DNA from: Psychrosphaera haliotis
Lineage (GTDB): Bacteria; Pseudomonadota; Gammaproteobacteria; Enterobacterales; Alteromonadaceae
Assembly: GCF_039523615.1 (NCBI RefSeq)
Contig: NZ_BAAAFQ010000007.1
Span: forward strand, 124,001-188,000
Length of the DNA: 64,000 nt
Direction of reading: 5' to 3'
In this document: positions 32,861 to 41,912 of the stretch, piece after piece
Layout of the letters: each line of letters opens with the position of its first letter
How positions within the stretch are numbered: position 1 is the stretch's first letter
Position numbers and translations under genes: made by a program
Notes under the pieces: generated by a model
Databases searched by the model: none
The model's input: the letters and a program-made list of their open reading frames with translations, nothing else
Told to the model about the DNA's origin: nothing

Positions 32861-34240
32861 ATGGCAAAGAAGTCAGGTTTCTTTTCTTGGTTTAGTAAAG
32901 ATAAAAAAGAGGCTCCTAAAGTAGAGGAGTTACCAGTAGAAGCAGCAGAAGAAGCGGTAGACATTCCCGGTTCAGATGCCGTTTCGGATTCCGCGAATAC
33001 GGATGTCGCCGACACTAATTTAATAGAAGAAACAGTTGATGTAACTGTTGACTCAGCACAGGCAGTTGCTCCAACTTCTACAGACACAGACACAGACACA
33101 GACACAGACACAGACACAGACACAGACACAGACACAGACACAGACACAGAACAGCTGGTGAATGAAGAGTTAGTTGTTGAAGAAACTATCGTTTTAGCGA
33201 CTAATGACTTAGAAACTGAAACTGAAACTGAAACTGAAACTGAAACTGAAACTGAAACTGAAACTGAAACTGAAACTGAAACTGAAACTGAAACTGAAAC
33301 TACGCTACAGCCTCAGCCGCAGGAAAAGTTAGGTCTGTTTGAAAGATTAAAGCGCGGGTTAGCTAAAACACGTCAGCAAATTGGTGGTGGTTTCTTATCT
33401 CTGTTTGCAGGCAAGCAAATTGACGACGAGCTATACGAAGAGCTTGAAACACAGTTGTTAATGGCTGATGTGGGTATGGAAACCACAATGAAGTTAATTG
33501 ACAGCCTGACGGATCATGCAGATAGAAAGCAGTTGAAAGACGCCGACGCACTGTATGGCCTATTAAAAAGCGACATGACTGAAATACTTGCTAAAGCGGA
33601 TCAACCGCTAGTCATTCATAATGAAGACGGCCCATTTGTTATTTTAATGGTAGGCGTAAATGGTGTTGGTAAAACTACGACTATTGGTAAATTAGCGAAG
33701 CAATTCCAGCAGCAAGGCAAGTCAGTGATGCTAGCCGCGGGTGATACGTTTAGAGCGGCAGCCGTTGAGCAACTTCAAGTTTGGGGCGAGCGTAACAATG
33801 TTCCAGTAGTTGCACAGCACACGGGTGCTGATAGTGCGTCGGTTATTTTTGATGCTTACCAGGCAGCAACAGCTCGAAATGTTGATGTTTTAATTGCGGA
33901 TACTGCAGGTCGTTTGCAAAACAAAGACAACCTAATGCAAGAGCTTGAAAAAATAGTTCGTGTTATGAAAAAGATTAACGCCAAAGTACCTCATGAAATC
34001 ATGCTAACCATTGATGCGACAACAGGTCAAAACGCCATGAGTCAAACTAAGCTGTTTAATGAAGCGGTTGGGTTAACAGGTATTACGTTAACAAAACTGG
34101 ACGGCTCGGCTAAAGGCGGAGTGATTTTCTCAGTGGCAGCGCAACACAATATCCCAATTCGTTATATAGGAGTTGGTGAAGGTGTTGATGATTTAAGAAC
34201 CTTTGAGCACAAAGCCTTCATTGATGCGTTATTTGATTAG
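32861..34240 (+). CDS. ftsY: Signal recognition particle receptor FtsY
   Basis: About 459 aa from ATG 32861 (AAAGG upstream); it begins MAKKSGFFSWFSKDKKEAPK. The acidic A domain (to about residue 160) contains two runs coded by hexanucleotide repeats: TD x11 (33080-33145) and ET x15 (33212-33301). The N domain follows (LFERLKRGLAKTRQQIGGG) and then the G domain with VGVNGVGKTTTIGKLA (Walker A), DTFRAAAVEQLQ, DTAGRLQNK and TKLDGSAKGG. It docks SRP-ribosome complexes at the membrane. First gene of ftsY-ftsE-ftsX(-rpoH). Confidence 0.98.
   Translation: MAKKSGFFSWFSKDKKEAPKVEELPVEAAEEAVDIPGSDAVSDSANTDVADTNLIEETVDVTVDSAQAVAPTSTDTDTDTDTDTDTDTDTDTDTDTEQLVNEELVVEETIVLATNDLETETETETETETETETETETETETETETETTLQPQPQEKLGLFERLKRGLAKTRQQIGGGFLSLFAGKQIDDELYEELETQLLMADVGMETTMKLIDSLTDHADRKQLKDADALYGLLKSDMTEILAKADQPLVIHNEDGPFVILMVGVNGVGKTTTIGKLAKQFQQQGKSVMLAAGDTFRAAAVEQLQVWGERNNVPVVAQHTGADSASVIFDAYQAATARNVDVLIADTAGRLQNKDNLMQELEKIVRVMKKINAKVPHEIMLTIDATTGQNAMSQTKLFNEAVGLTGITLTKLDGSAKGGVIFSVAAQHNIPIRYIGVGEGVDDLRTFEHKAFIDALFD
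33080..33151 (+). repeat. ACAGAC microsatellite in ftsY
   Basis: Eleven perfect ACAGAC units followed by one ACAGAA, coding Thr-Asp repeats and a final Thr-Glu. Length change by slippage would keep frame. Confidence 0.97.
33212..33301 (+). repeat. GAAACT microsatellite in ftsY
   Basis: Fifteen perfect GAAACT units coding Glu-Thr repeats, 60 bp after the first microsatellite. Perfect identity of units suggests recent expansion. Confidence 0.97.
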
Positions 34241-34335
34241 ACATTTTAAGCAACAAGGCTTAGGTTAATCGTTACAAAAATATAATTACAAGAATCATAG
34301 AGCGGCAATGTCGCTCTGACGTTTAGGGAAGCGAA

Positions 34336-35025
34336 ATGATCCGATTTGAGCAAGTCAGTAAAACCTATCCTGGAGGCTTTAGAGCACTTGAAAAAGTGTC
34401 CTTTGAAGTTGAGAAAGGAGAAATGGCATTTTTGACCGGTCATTCTGGAGCAGGTAAAAGTACCTTATTAAAGCTGATCAGCATGATAGAGCGACCATCT
34501 ATAGGTAACGTTTTTATCAATGATAAGAACTTAAACTTAATTACACCTAGTAAGGTTCCATACGCTCGCCGAGATATCGGCATGATTTTCCAAAACCACC
34601 GTTTGTTACAAGAACACACCGTATTCGACAATGTTGCATTGCCTTTAGTTATTGAAGGTTACACGCAAGGTGAAATTGCCAAACGAGTGCACGCTGCGCT
34701 AGATAAAGTAGGTTTATTAGATAAAGCGAAATACTTACCAAAGATACTTTCAGGTGGTGAACAGCAACGAGTTGGTATTGCCAGAGCCGTTGTTAATAAG
34801 CCTCCGTTATTATTAGCCGACGAGCCAACAGGTAATTTAGACCCTGAGTTGTCTAAAGAAATCATAAACGTCTTCCAACAGTTTAATGACGTAGGTGTTT
34901 CGGTGCTAATCGCAACGCATGACCTTGGTTTGATTGCCAGAATGAGAAACCGAACGCTGACACTTAAAGGCGGGCAAATGATCAGCGATGGTTTGTCTAA
35001 CACATCAACGGATATGGGCTTTTAA
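34336..35025 (+). CDS. ftsE: Cell division ATP-binding protein FtsE
   Basis: A 229-aa ABC ATPase. Walker A GHSGAGKST, Q-loop NHRLLQEHTVFDNVALPL, signature LSGGEQQRVGIARAVV, Walker B LLLADEPTGNLD, H-loop IATHDLGL. With FtsX it forms the divisome complex that activates periplasmic amidase activators such as EnvC, whose gene is also in this window (39091-40236). Eleven bp separate it from ftsX. Confidence 0.98.
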   Translation: MIRFEQVSKTYPGGFRALEKVSFEVEKGEMAFLTGHSGAGKSTLLKLISMIERPSIGNVFINDKNLNLITPSKVPYARRDIGMIFQNHRLLQEHTVFDNVALPLVIEGYTQGEIAKRVHAALDKVGLLDKAKYLPKILSGGEQQRVGIARAVVNKPPLLLADEPTGNLDPELSKEIINVFQQFNDVGVSVLIATHDLGLIARMRNRTLTLKGGQMISDGLSNTSTDMGF

Positions 35026-35036
35026 GGGTTGTCGTT

Positions 35037-36023
35037 ATGAGCATATTATTTAATTCTGAACAATCAGGTGCGTCAAAACAAAAAATAAGTCCATTCCAGC
35101 GGTTTCTATTTTTTTGGATTAACAATGCGCGACAAATAGTAACCAGTTTAGGTGAGATTTGGCGCACGCCAATTGCGTCGGTCATGACTATTTTGGTAAT
35201 GGGTTTGTCATTAACTCTACCTGCAACACTTCATATTATTGTTAAAAATGTACAATCTATAAATGTTCAATGGGATAGCGCTTCTGAAATAAGCTTGTTT
35301 TTAAATGAAGACCTTTCCGAGCAACAAATATCAAGCGCCATTCGACGAATTAGCGCCTATGACGAAATTGAATCGTTACGCTATATAAGTAAAGACGATG
35401 CGTTAGTGGAGTTTAAAAAGCTGTCTGGTTTTGGACAGGCGTTAGATTACCTACAAAACAATCCATTACCGGCTTCCCTCATTGTGACGCCACAACCCCA
35501 ATATCGCCAAGCGGAACCAGCAAAACTACTGCTATATAAGTTACAAAAAGAGCGAGAAGTAGACTTCGGTAAATTAGACATAGATTGGTTAGCACGATTA
35601 AACGCCATTGTTTCTATGCTCGAAGAGTCTGTTATCACCGTCGCTATATTGCTCCTGGTATCTGTTGTTTTGATTATTGGTAATACTATTAGGTTGTCTA
35701 TTATTTCTAGGCGTGAAGAAATAGAAGTGATGAAATTGGTTGGCGCCACAGAGTCCTTTATCCAAAGACCATTTGTATATACTGGGATTTGGTATGGTCT
35801 TATGGGCGGGTTAGTGGCATTTATCGTTCTAGCTTTTGTGGTCTGGTGGATGCAATCTGCGCTGGTGGATATATCTGGTTTATATATGTCAGACTTTGAG
35901 ATCCAAGGCTTAACCTTTTCAGAGTTTGTTACTTTAATGCTATTAGCCTCTGGTTTAGGCTTCTCTGGAGCTTACTGGTCAGTGCATCGCCACATACGAG
36001 AAATTGAACCTTCATTAGACTAA
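35037..36023 (+). CDS. ftsX: Cell division protein FtsX
   Basis: A 328-aa inner-membrane protein. A cytosolic N-terminus is followed by TM1 (SVMTILVMGLSLTLPATLHI), a periplasmic loop (SLFLNEDLSEQQISSAIRRI), and three C-terminal helices in the FtsX/MacB permease pattern (ITVAILLLVSVVLIIGNTIR, SRREEIEVMKLVGATESFI). It transmits FtsE ATPase cycles to EnvC across the membrane. Ribosome site AAGGG before the ATG. Confidence 0.97.
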   Translation: MSILFNSEQSGASKQKISPFQRFLFFWINNARQIVTSLGEIWRTPIASVMTILVMGLSLTLPATLHIIVKNVQSINVQWDSASEISLFLNEDLSEQQISSAIRRISAYDEIESLRYISKDDALVEFKKLSGFGQALDYLQNNPLPASLIVTPQPQYRQAEPAKLLLYKLQKEREVDFGKLDIDWLARLNAIVSMLEESVITVAILLLVSVVLIIGNTIRLSIISRREEIEVMKLVGATESFIQRPFVYTGIWYGLMGGLVAFIVLAFVVWWMQSALVDISGLYMSDFEIQGLTFSEFVTLMLLASGLGFSGAYWSVHRHIREIEPSLD

Positions 36024-36071
36024 TCTAAAAGTTAAAATCATACGTATTTAGTAAATAGAGCGTATTCAAGA

Positions 36072-36097
36072 AGGCGGATTTATCCGTCTTTTTTTAT
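36072..36097 (+). terminator. Rho-independent terminator after ftsX
   Basis: AGGCGGA-TTTA-TCCGTCTTTTTTT: six-base stem (one G-T pair), tetraloop and a U-run. It separates ftsYEX from rpoH. Confidence 0.85.
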
Positions 36098-36241
36098 ACA
36101 TTTTTATTAAATATTGATGACAATCCTACATTCCCCCGATCATTTTGTAGATCTATCGCATTGTTTTATATCTATATTTCTTTTTTATAAATGTCGTTCA
36201 TACCTATAGATCTTTTTGTTCTATAAATAGTGAAAATAAAA

Positions 36242-36268
36242 TTAGCACTCTATAATTGAGAGTGCTAA
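36242..36268 (+). promoter_or_regulatory. CIRCE operator overlapping the rpoH -10 box
   Basis: TTAGCACTC-N9-GAGTGCTAA matches the CIRCE consensus exactly; adjoining bases extend the arms to 11 bp. The N9 spacer is TATAATTGA, so a consensus -10 TATAAT sits inside the operator, 46 bp upstream of the rpoH ATG. HrcA bound here would directly occlude RNA polymerase. HrcA itself is not in the window. Confidence 0.88.
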
Positions 36269-36313
36269 TATCAATCTCAGTTAACCAATTCAGGTTTCTA
36301 AAGGAGCTTCATA

Positions 36314-37180
36314 ATGAGTCAAGTTGATAAATCAATGGCATTAGCCCCAACGCCTCAAACTGGTAGTATCGAGTCGTACGTGTCTTATGTTTCTGGCATT
36401 GATATGTTATCTGCAGATGAAGAACGTGAGCTAGCGTACAAGTTGTATGAAGGCGGTGATTTAGAATCAGCACGCCAATTAATCTTTTCGCATCTTCGAT
36501 TTGTTGTTCATATTGCCCGTAGCTACTCAGGCTATGGTTTACCTCAAGCTGATTTAATTCAGGAAGGTAACATTGGTCTAATGAAGGCAGTAAAACGTTT
36601 TAATCCTGAAGTTGGTGTTCGTTTGGTTTCTTTTGCAGTGCATTGGATAAAAGCGGAAATTCATGAATTTGTATTAAAAAACTGGCGCATCGTTAAAGTT
36701 GCGACAACCAAAGCTCAGCGTAAATTATTCTTTAATCTACGTAAGTCTAAAAAACGTTTAGGCTGGTTTAACAATGATGAAGTAGCTACGGTTGCTGAAA
36801 CATTGGGTGTTTCTAAAAAAGAAGTGCTTGAGATGGAATCTCGCATGAGCAACTACGACATGGCGTTTGACATGGGCGTAGATGATGATGATTCTGATAC
36901 TGCGGCGTATTCACCTTCATTATACTTAGAAGCGAATAACTCTGATATGGCTGAAAACATTGCGAACGAGCAGTGGGAAAAACGTTCAAACCAACGTTTA
37001 CTATCAGCAATTAAAACTTTAGATGAGCGTAGCCAAGACATTTTGCATAGCCGTTGGTTGGACGACAACAACAAAACAACATTGCAAGAGCTTGCTGACA
37101 AGTATTCTGTTTCAGCAGAACGCGTTCGTCAGTTAGAAAAAAATGCGATGAAAAAGATTCAAGGTTTATTGGCTGCATAA
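36314..37180 (+). CDS. rpoH: Heat-shock sigma factor RpoH (sigma-32)
   Basis: 288 aa, normal length. Region 2: DLIQEGNIGLMKAVKRFNPE, VRLVSFAVHWIKAEIHEFVL. The RpoH box is present (KAQRKLFFNLRKSKKRLGWF), the family-specific mark. Region 4.2: TLQELADKYSVSAERVRQLE. Strong AAAGGAG ribosome site. It directs transcription of chaperone and protease genes; hslVU in this window has a candidate sigma-32 promoter. The CIRCE element upstream suggests HrcA repression of the sigma factor itself. Confidence 0.98.
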   Translation: MSQVDKSMALAPTPQTGSIESYVSYVSGIDMLSADEERELAYKLYEGGDLESARQLIFSHLRFVVHIARSYSGYGLPQADLIQEGNIGLMKAVKRFNPEVGVRLVSFAVHWIKAEIHEFVLKNWRIVKVATTKAQRKLFFNLRKSKKRLGWFNNDEVATVAETLGVSKKEVLEMESRMSNYDMAFDMGVDDDDSDTAAYSPSLYLEANNSDMAENIANEQWEKRSNQRLLSAIKTLDERSQDILHSRWLDDNNKTTLQELADKYSVSAERVRQLEKNAMKKIQGLLAA

Positions 37181-37226
37181 ATCCTATAAAAAGGACTTAT
37201 CCTCGCTAAAAACTAACGTATAATTA

Positions 37227-37249
37227 AACCAGCTTCGGCTGGTTTTTTT
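37227..37249 (+). terminator. Rho-independent terminator after rpoH
   Basis: AACCAGC-TTCG-GCTGGTTTTTTT: stable UUCG tetraloop hairpin with a U-run, 47 bp after the rpoH stop. Confidence 0.93.
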
Positions 37250-37282
37250 GTTTGTGTATTTGGTGAATTAAAGAGGTTTGGA

Positions 37283-38095
37283 ATGATTGGAAATATAAAA
37301 AAAATGCGTTCAACGTTATCGGATAATAAGGTGACGTATTCCTTACCTGTTGGTAGTGATGAAATTGATTTGTCGGCTCGTATTGGTACTCAATTAACGC
37401 TGACACACACAGGCAATATCAATTGTTCTAATTGCGGTAAAAAAACCAAAAAGAGTTTTTCTCAAGGATTTTGTTTTCCATGCATGAGAAAACTGGCCGC
37501 TTGTGACATGTGCATTATGAAACCAGAAACTTGTCATCATGCAGAAGGTACGTGCAGAGAGCCTCAATGGGGCGAAGACAATTGTATGATCCCGCATTAT
37601 GTTTACCTTTCAAATACATCTGGCCTAAAAGTGGGTATTACTCGACATACTCAAATCCCAACACGATGGATAGACCAAGGTGCAACGCAGGCTTTACCTA
37701 TTTTTAAAGTAAAAACACGTTTAATTTCAGGCTTGGTGGAAGTCGCCTTGGCGGATTTTATTGCCGACAAAACAAATTGGCGAGCAATGCTGAAAGGCGA
37801 TAACGTGGAAATGGATTTAAAACAAAGAGCGGCAGAGTTGATTCCACAAATAGACGCTCGACTTGATGACATTAGGCTTAAATATGGTGCTGATGCAGTT
37901 GAGCTTTTGGATGAAAATATCGTTGATATTGCATTCCCTGTTACGCAATACCCAGAAAAAATTAAGTCTCACAACTTTGATAAAGAGCCAGTAGTAACGG
38001 GCATTTTAGAAGGCATAAAAGGCCAGTATCTAATTTTTGATACAGGCGTGATCAACGTCAGGAAGTTTACTTCTTATGAAGTTGAAGTGGTGTAG
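37283..38095 (+). CDS. DUF2797 zinc-binding protein
   Basis: 270 aa. A four-cysteine cluster early (INCSNCGKKTKKSFSQGFCFPCMRK), a second Cys/His cluster (CDMCIMKPETCHHAEGTC), then HYVYLSNTSGLKVGITRHTQIPTRWIDQGA. The latter resembles the Y-x-Y-L ... K-V-G-x-T-R core of GIY-YIG-like domains, which I offer only as a hint. Function unknown. Conserved in Alteromonadales as a stand-alone gene. Confidence 0.87.
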   Translation: MIGNIKKMRSTLSDNKVTYSLPVGSDEIDLSARIGTQLTLTHTGNINCSNCGKKTKKSFSQGFCFPCMRKLAACDMCIMKPETCHHAEGTCREPQWGEDNCMIPHYVYLSNTSGLKVGITRHTQIPTRWIDQGATQALPIFKVKTRLISGLVEVALADFIADKTNWRAMLKGDNVEMDLKQRAAELIPQIDARLDDIRLKYGADAVELLDENIVDIAFPVTQYPEKIKSHNFDKEPVVTGILEGIKGQYLIFDTGVINVRKFTSYEVEVV

Positions 38096-38128
38096 CTCAT
38101 TTGGGGTTGAGCCTTAGGCTTGTAACTT

Positions 38129-38158
38129 AGAACCAACTATTCGCTGATGGTTGGTTCT
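38129..38158. terminator. Bidirectional inverted repeat at convergent gene ends
   Basis: AGAACCAAC ... GTTGGTTCT, nine-base perfect arms with a 12-nt loop, overlaps the yibQ stop region and faces the DUF2797 gene. There is no clear U-run, so termination is plausible but weak. Confidence 0.4.
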
Positions 38159-38931
38159 TGTGTTTGATAGTCTGGTCTTTGGCCAGCAAACTGAATAACT
38201 GGTGAGGTAGGAAGCAAACTTGAAAGCGGCACAAGTTCAATACCCGCAGCTTCTAACTCACCTATTTGTTCCTGCAATACTTCATACGTTTCACCGTAAG
38301 GGTGACCAATACCAATCGCCATTCCATAGTTCTTCGCGATATTAATAAGTCGTTTAAACTGCTTTCTTATTTGTTTCTTATCGCGGTGATGATCTAGAAA
38401 TATGTTTCTATGCAAAGCATTAACGCCCCACTCAGATGCCACTGATTCTATTTTGCTGTGTTTGGTTGTTTTGCTATCAAGAAAAAACATATTGTGCTGA
38501 CGCAGTAATTCCATGGTCCAGGCCATTGGTTGTTCCATTTGCGTTAACAAGCTGCCCATATGATTATTTACACCAACGGCATAGGGAATGTCTTCCAGAG
38601 CGGATATAAGTGTTTGTTGGTATTGTTGTTTTGTCATGTCTGTAAGCAACGCGCCAGGACCTAACAGTCGATTGTGTTGGCGGGCTTGCATAGGTAAGTG
38701 GATAATTACGTCGCGTTTATTTTGCGCCGCTAGTTTAGCGTATTCTGCGCCAAGCGGGGTGTGCGGAAGCACTGCGAAGGTTAAAGCCGCATTTAAGTTT
38801 AATAATTGTCGGTCTGATTTTTTGTACCCAATGTCGTCAATGACGATTGCCACTTTTCCGGCAAAAACATTAGGCACAAAGAAACTCAGAGCCAAGGCTA
38901 TAAAGCCAATCCATTTTATTTTTAAGCGCAC
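38137..38931 (-). CDS. yibQ: Divergent polysaccharide deacetylase (YibQ)
   Basis: 264 aa with signal peptide (FIALALSFFVPNVFA). The fold starts with VAIVIDDIGYKKSD, then ALTFAVLPHTPLGAEYA, VIIHLPMQAR, GVNNHMGSLLTQ and GIGHPYGETYEVL. It is the periplasmic DUF610/YibQ type of deacetylase relative, with metal-site Asp and His present. It follows envC on the same strand, as in E. coli; probable cell-wall role, substrate unproven. Confidence 0.92.
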   Translation of the reverse strand: MRLKIKWIGFIALALSFFVPNVFAGKVAIVIDDIGYKKSDRQLLNLNAALTFAVLPHTPLGAEYAKLAAQNKRDVIIHLPMQARQHNRLLGPGALLTDMTKQQYQQTLISALEDIPYAVGVNNHMGSLLTQMEQPMAWTMELLRQHNMFFLDSKTTKHSKIESVASEWGVNALHRNIFLDHHRDKKQIRKQFKRLINIAKNYGMAIGIGHPYGETYEVLQEQIGELEAAGIELVPLSSLLPTSPVIQFAGQRPDYQTQEPTISE

Positions 38932-39090
38932 GTTAATAATCTATTTTTATATTAATTTTTATATTTGATTACATTAAGCCTCTTCAGTTATATCTGAATG
39001 ATAGCTTGATTGAATTTTAAACAATTCTTGTAGTTATGTTGTGATTATAACGAACTGATCAGTAATGTCACCTTTATCAGCAGTTACAAC

Positions 39091-40236
39091 TTATTTGCAC
39101 CAGCGAGCAGGATCAACGGTTTTACCTTTGTAGCGTATTTCAAAGTAAAGACCCGGAGATGATTTACCACCACTTTGTCCTAACAGTGCAACAGGTTCGC
39201 CTTTTTCTACAAAGTCACCGGCTTGTTTTAGCAGGGCTTGGTTATGTCCGTACAAGCTCATGTAACCTTTACCGTGATCAATTACCGTGACCCAGCCAAA
39301 GCCTTTTAACCAGTCGGTATATAAAACAATGCCGTCGGCAATGGCGTTAACGGGTTTACCTAAGTTGCCATCAATCATTACGCCTTTCCAGCGCATAGAG
39401 CCTTGGCGTCGTTGACCAAACCGTTTCGAAATACGACCTTTTGCAGGCCAAGACAACTTCTTCTTTAATTTAAACAAGCCAGCTAAGTCTTCTGGGCGAG
39501 GAACTGCATTTTGTTGTGCTTTTTCTATAGCCAGCGCTAACCGCTGTTGGTCTGCTTGTAGTTGCTCTAACTTATTTGCGTCGGTTGCAATGCGCTTATT
39601 TAGTTTAGCTAACGCATTTTTACGGTCATTTTGTCGACTCACCAACTGAGAACGTTCTTGTTTTTGCTGTTCTTTTAACTCAAATAGTTGCTGCTTTTTC
39701 TCCGCTAAGTCGACGGCTATTTCGTTGAGTCTTGATAAGGTATATTCAATCTCGTCGAGTTGCTCAATTCGAGCGCCATTTAGTTTTCGATAATAGGTGA
39801 TCAGGCGTTCAAGTTGGGCAGGATCATTTTGATTGAGTAAAAGTTTGGTGTAATCATGCTTTCCGTTTAAGTAAGCGATACGAACCATTTCACTAAGAAT
39901 TTTTTGTTGCTGTTTTTGCTGCTCTTTTAATTTGTTTTGTTCTTGTGTGAGCTTTTTAACTTTTTTGTTGAGTCCATCGAGCTTATTTTGAGTCTGCTTT
40001 AAGGCAATAACTAACTCTGATACCTTAAGCTCCGCTCTTTTAAAGGTATTCTCAAGGGAGGACTTTTCATCCATCTTTTCTTCTAGAGCAAGTGCCTGTT
40101 GGCGAATTTGCTCTTTAATCGCAGCTAGCTGCTTGTTCGACTTCTCAAGTTGAGTAGCTTGAACCGGTGCAGCATTGAAACAAAAAAGTCCAATAGCCGC
40201 ACCCAATAAAATACGCACAAGTCCTTGTGTCATCAT
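39091..40236 (-). CDS. envC: Murein hydrolase activator EnvC
   Basis: 381 aa, signal peptide to VQAT, then a long coiled coil (about 30-250; repeated QKQQQKILSEM, LKEQQKQERSQL), then a degenerate LytM domain. The LytM metal site is lost: the position of the first His reads RWKGVMIDG and the HxH motif is replaced by LYFEIR. This is as expected for EnvC, which activates AmiA/B rather than cutting murein. The coiled coil binds FtsX, whose gene is also in this window. Two bp follow gpmI, so the two are one operon. Confidence 0.95.
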   Translation of the reverse strand: MMTQGLVRILLGAAIGLFCFNAAPVQATQLEKSNKQLAAIKEQIRQQALALEEKMDEKSSLENTFKRAELKVSELVIALKQTQNKLDGLNKKVKKLTQEQNKLKEQQKQQQKILSEMVRIAYLNGKHDYTKLLLNQNDPAQLERLITYYRKLNGARIEQLDEIEYTLSRLNEIAVDLAEKKQQLFELKEQQKQERSQLVSRQNDRKNALAKLNKRIATDANKLEQLQADQQRLALAIEKAQQNAVPRPEDLAGLFKLKKKLSWPAKGRISKRFGQRRQGSMRWKGVMIDGNLGKPVNAIADGIVLYTDWLKGFGWVTVIDHGKGYMSLYGHNQALLKQAGDFVEKGEPVALLGQSGGKSSPGLYFEIRYKGKTVDPARWCK

Positions 40237-40237
40237 T

Positions 40238-41767
40238 TTAGTCTACCAACATTAACGGTTTGCCCGTCATTTCTGCAGGTTGTTCCATTCCAATCAAATT
40301 TAAAATAGTTGGAGCAACATCACTCAGTTTACCGTTTGCTACTGTTGTAGCTGGTCTTCCTACATAAATAAATGGAACTGGCTCACTTGTATGTGCTGTA
40401 TGTGCTTGGCCTGTTTTTGCATCACTCATTTGTTCTGCATTACCATGGTCCGCAGTGATAAGACATTCTCCGCCCACTTCACGCAATGCTTCAACCACAC
40501 GGCCTACACCATGATCTACCGCTTCACACGCTTTTACTGCGGCGTCAAAAACGCCAGTATGGCCAACCATGTCGCCATTTGGATAGTTTACAACAATGAA
40601 ATCGTAATCTTGTGATTTAATAGCTTCAACAAGTTTGTCTGTCAGTAGTTCAGAGTTCATTTCAGGCTGCAAATCGTAGGTAGCTACCTGCGGTGAAGGA
40701 ATCAACTCGCGTTTTTCACCATCAAACAAGTCTTCACGACCACCAGAAAAGAAAAACGTAACGTGTGCATATTTTTCGGTTTCAGAAATTCGCAGTTGAG
40801 TTTTGTTATGTTTTTCTAACCATTCACCTAATACATTATCTAGCGTAGCTGGCGGAAATGCAGAGACGGTTTTAATATCCGCTGCATATTCTGTAAGCAT
40901 CACAAACTCAGATAATTTTGGCGTGGACTTTCGTTCAAAGCCATCAAAGTCAGCGTCAACAAAACTGCGAGAAATTTCGCGTGCTCGGTCTGCTCTGAAG
41001 TTCATAAAAATTAATGTATCGTTGTCTTCAACTTTTGCTGGTGTGCCAATGACAGTCGCTTTAACAAACTCATCATTTTCATCACGAGCATAGGCATTTT
41101 CTAAGCCTTCAACGCCAGACGTTGCAGTAAATTCCGCAGTACCTAATGTCAGCATGTTATAAGCGGCTTCAACTCGGTCCCAACGGTTATCCCTGTCCAT
41201 TGCATAATAACGACCAATTAACGACGCTACTTTTCCAGACTGAGTTTTTTCAAAATGAGATTCAAGTGTTTTAATGGAGGCTTTTGCACTGCGAGGTGGC
41301 GTATCACGTCCATCAAGGAAAGCGTGAACATATACTTTTTTTGCACCGCGTTGTTCGGCCAATTTTACCATCGCTAAAATATGATCTTCATGGCTATGAA
41401 CACCACCAGGTGATAACAATCCCATGATATGAACAGCACCATCTTTTGCTAGTGCATCATCTACTGACTTCACAAGGGTTGGGTTTTTGAAAAACTCACC
41501 ATCGTCAATGGCTTTGCTAATACGAGTAAAGTCTTGATAAACAATACGGCCTGCACCTAAATTAACATGGCCAACTTCAGAGTTACCCATTTGTCCGTCT
41601 GGTAAACCTACGTCCATGCCACTACCTGAAATAAGTGTGCTCGGACACTCGTTCCAAAGTTGGTCTAAAACAGGCGTTTTAGCGTGTGCAATGGCGTTAT
41701 TTGAAGTTTCTTCTCTATGGCCCCAGCCATCTAAAATGCAGAGTACAAATGGTTTTTTATCAGACAT
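40238..41767 (-). CDS. gpmI: 2,3-bisphosphoglycerate-independent phosphoglycerate mutase
   Basis: 509 aa. Alkaline-phosphatase superfamily: LCILDGWGHREE (metal Asp), the phosphoserine nucleophile in GQMGNSEVGHVNLGAGRIV, HAFLDGRDTPPRSA, NFRADRAREISR, VNYPNGDMVGHTG, ITADHGNAEQM and AHTAHTSEPVPFI. It interconverts 3- and 2-phosphoglycerate using Mn. First gene of gpmI-envC-yibQ, divergent from yibN. Confidence 0.98.
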   Translation of the reverse strand: MSDKKPFVLCILDGWGHREETSNNAIAHAKTPVLDQLWNECPSTLISGSGMDVGLPDGQMGNSEVGHVNLGAGRIVYQDFTRISKAIDDGEFFKNPTLVKSVDDALAKDGAVHIMGLLSPGGVHSHEDHILAMVKLAEQRGAKKVYVHAFLDGRDTPPRSAKASIKTLESHFEKTQSGKVASLIGRYYAMDRDNRWDRVEAAYNMLTLGTAEFTATSGVEGLENAYARDENDEFVKATVIGTPAKVEDNDTLIFMNFRADRAREISRSFVDADFDGFERKSTPKLSEFVMLTEYAADIKTVSAFPPATLDNVLGEWLEKHNKTQLRISETEKYAHVTFFFSGGREDLFDGEKRELIPSPQVATYDLQPEMNSELLTDKLVEAIKSQDYDFIVVNYPNGDMVGHTGVFDAAVKACEAVDHGVGRVVEALREVGGECLITADHGNAEQMSDAKTGQAHTAHTSEPVPFIYVGRPATTVANGKLSDVAPTILNLIGMEQPAEMTGKPLMLVD

Positions 41768-41847
41768 AACTTACTCATCAGATTGGATAAATTTTAGATT
41801 GATTATTCTAACGTCAAATGCGCATGAAAGTCACAAAAATTTAGCTT

Positions 41848-41876
41848 TTGGACTCTTTCTTATATGTAGGTATAAT
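41848..41876 (+). promoter_or_regulatory. Sigma-70 promoter for yibN-grxC-secB-gpsA
   Basis: TTGGAC, 17-bp spacer, TATAAT (41871-41876), 37 bp before the yibN ATG. A near-consensus housekeeping promoter. Confidence 0.75.
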
Positions 41877-41912
41877 CGCGCGACTTTAGTTGTAAAAATG
41901 GATTAAAAATAA

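Noticed and set aside
32755..33147. N-terminal extension of the rsmD frame reading (SV)n
   Set aside because: It is the antisense of the ftsY ACAGAC microsatellite; rsmD homology starts at 32754 and ftsY overlaps the rest.
33080..33301. CRISPR-like array in the repeat-rich ftsY region
   Set aside because: Units are 6 bp without spacers and encode in-frame dipeptides.
34298..34320. Hairpin AGAGCG ... CGCTCT between ftsY and ftsE as terminator
   Set aside because: No U-run follows and the genes are expected to be co-transcribed.
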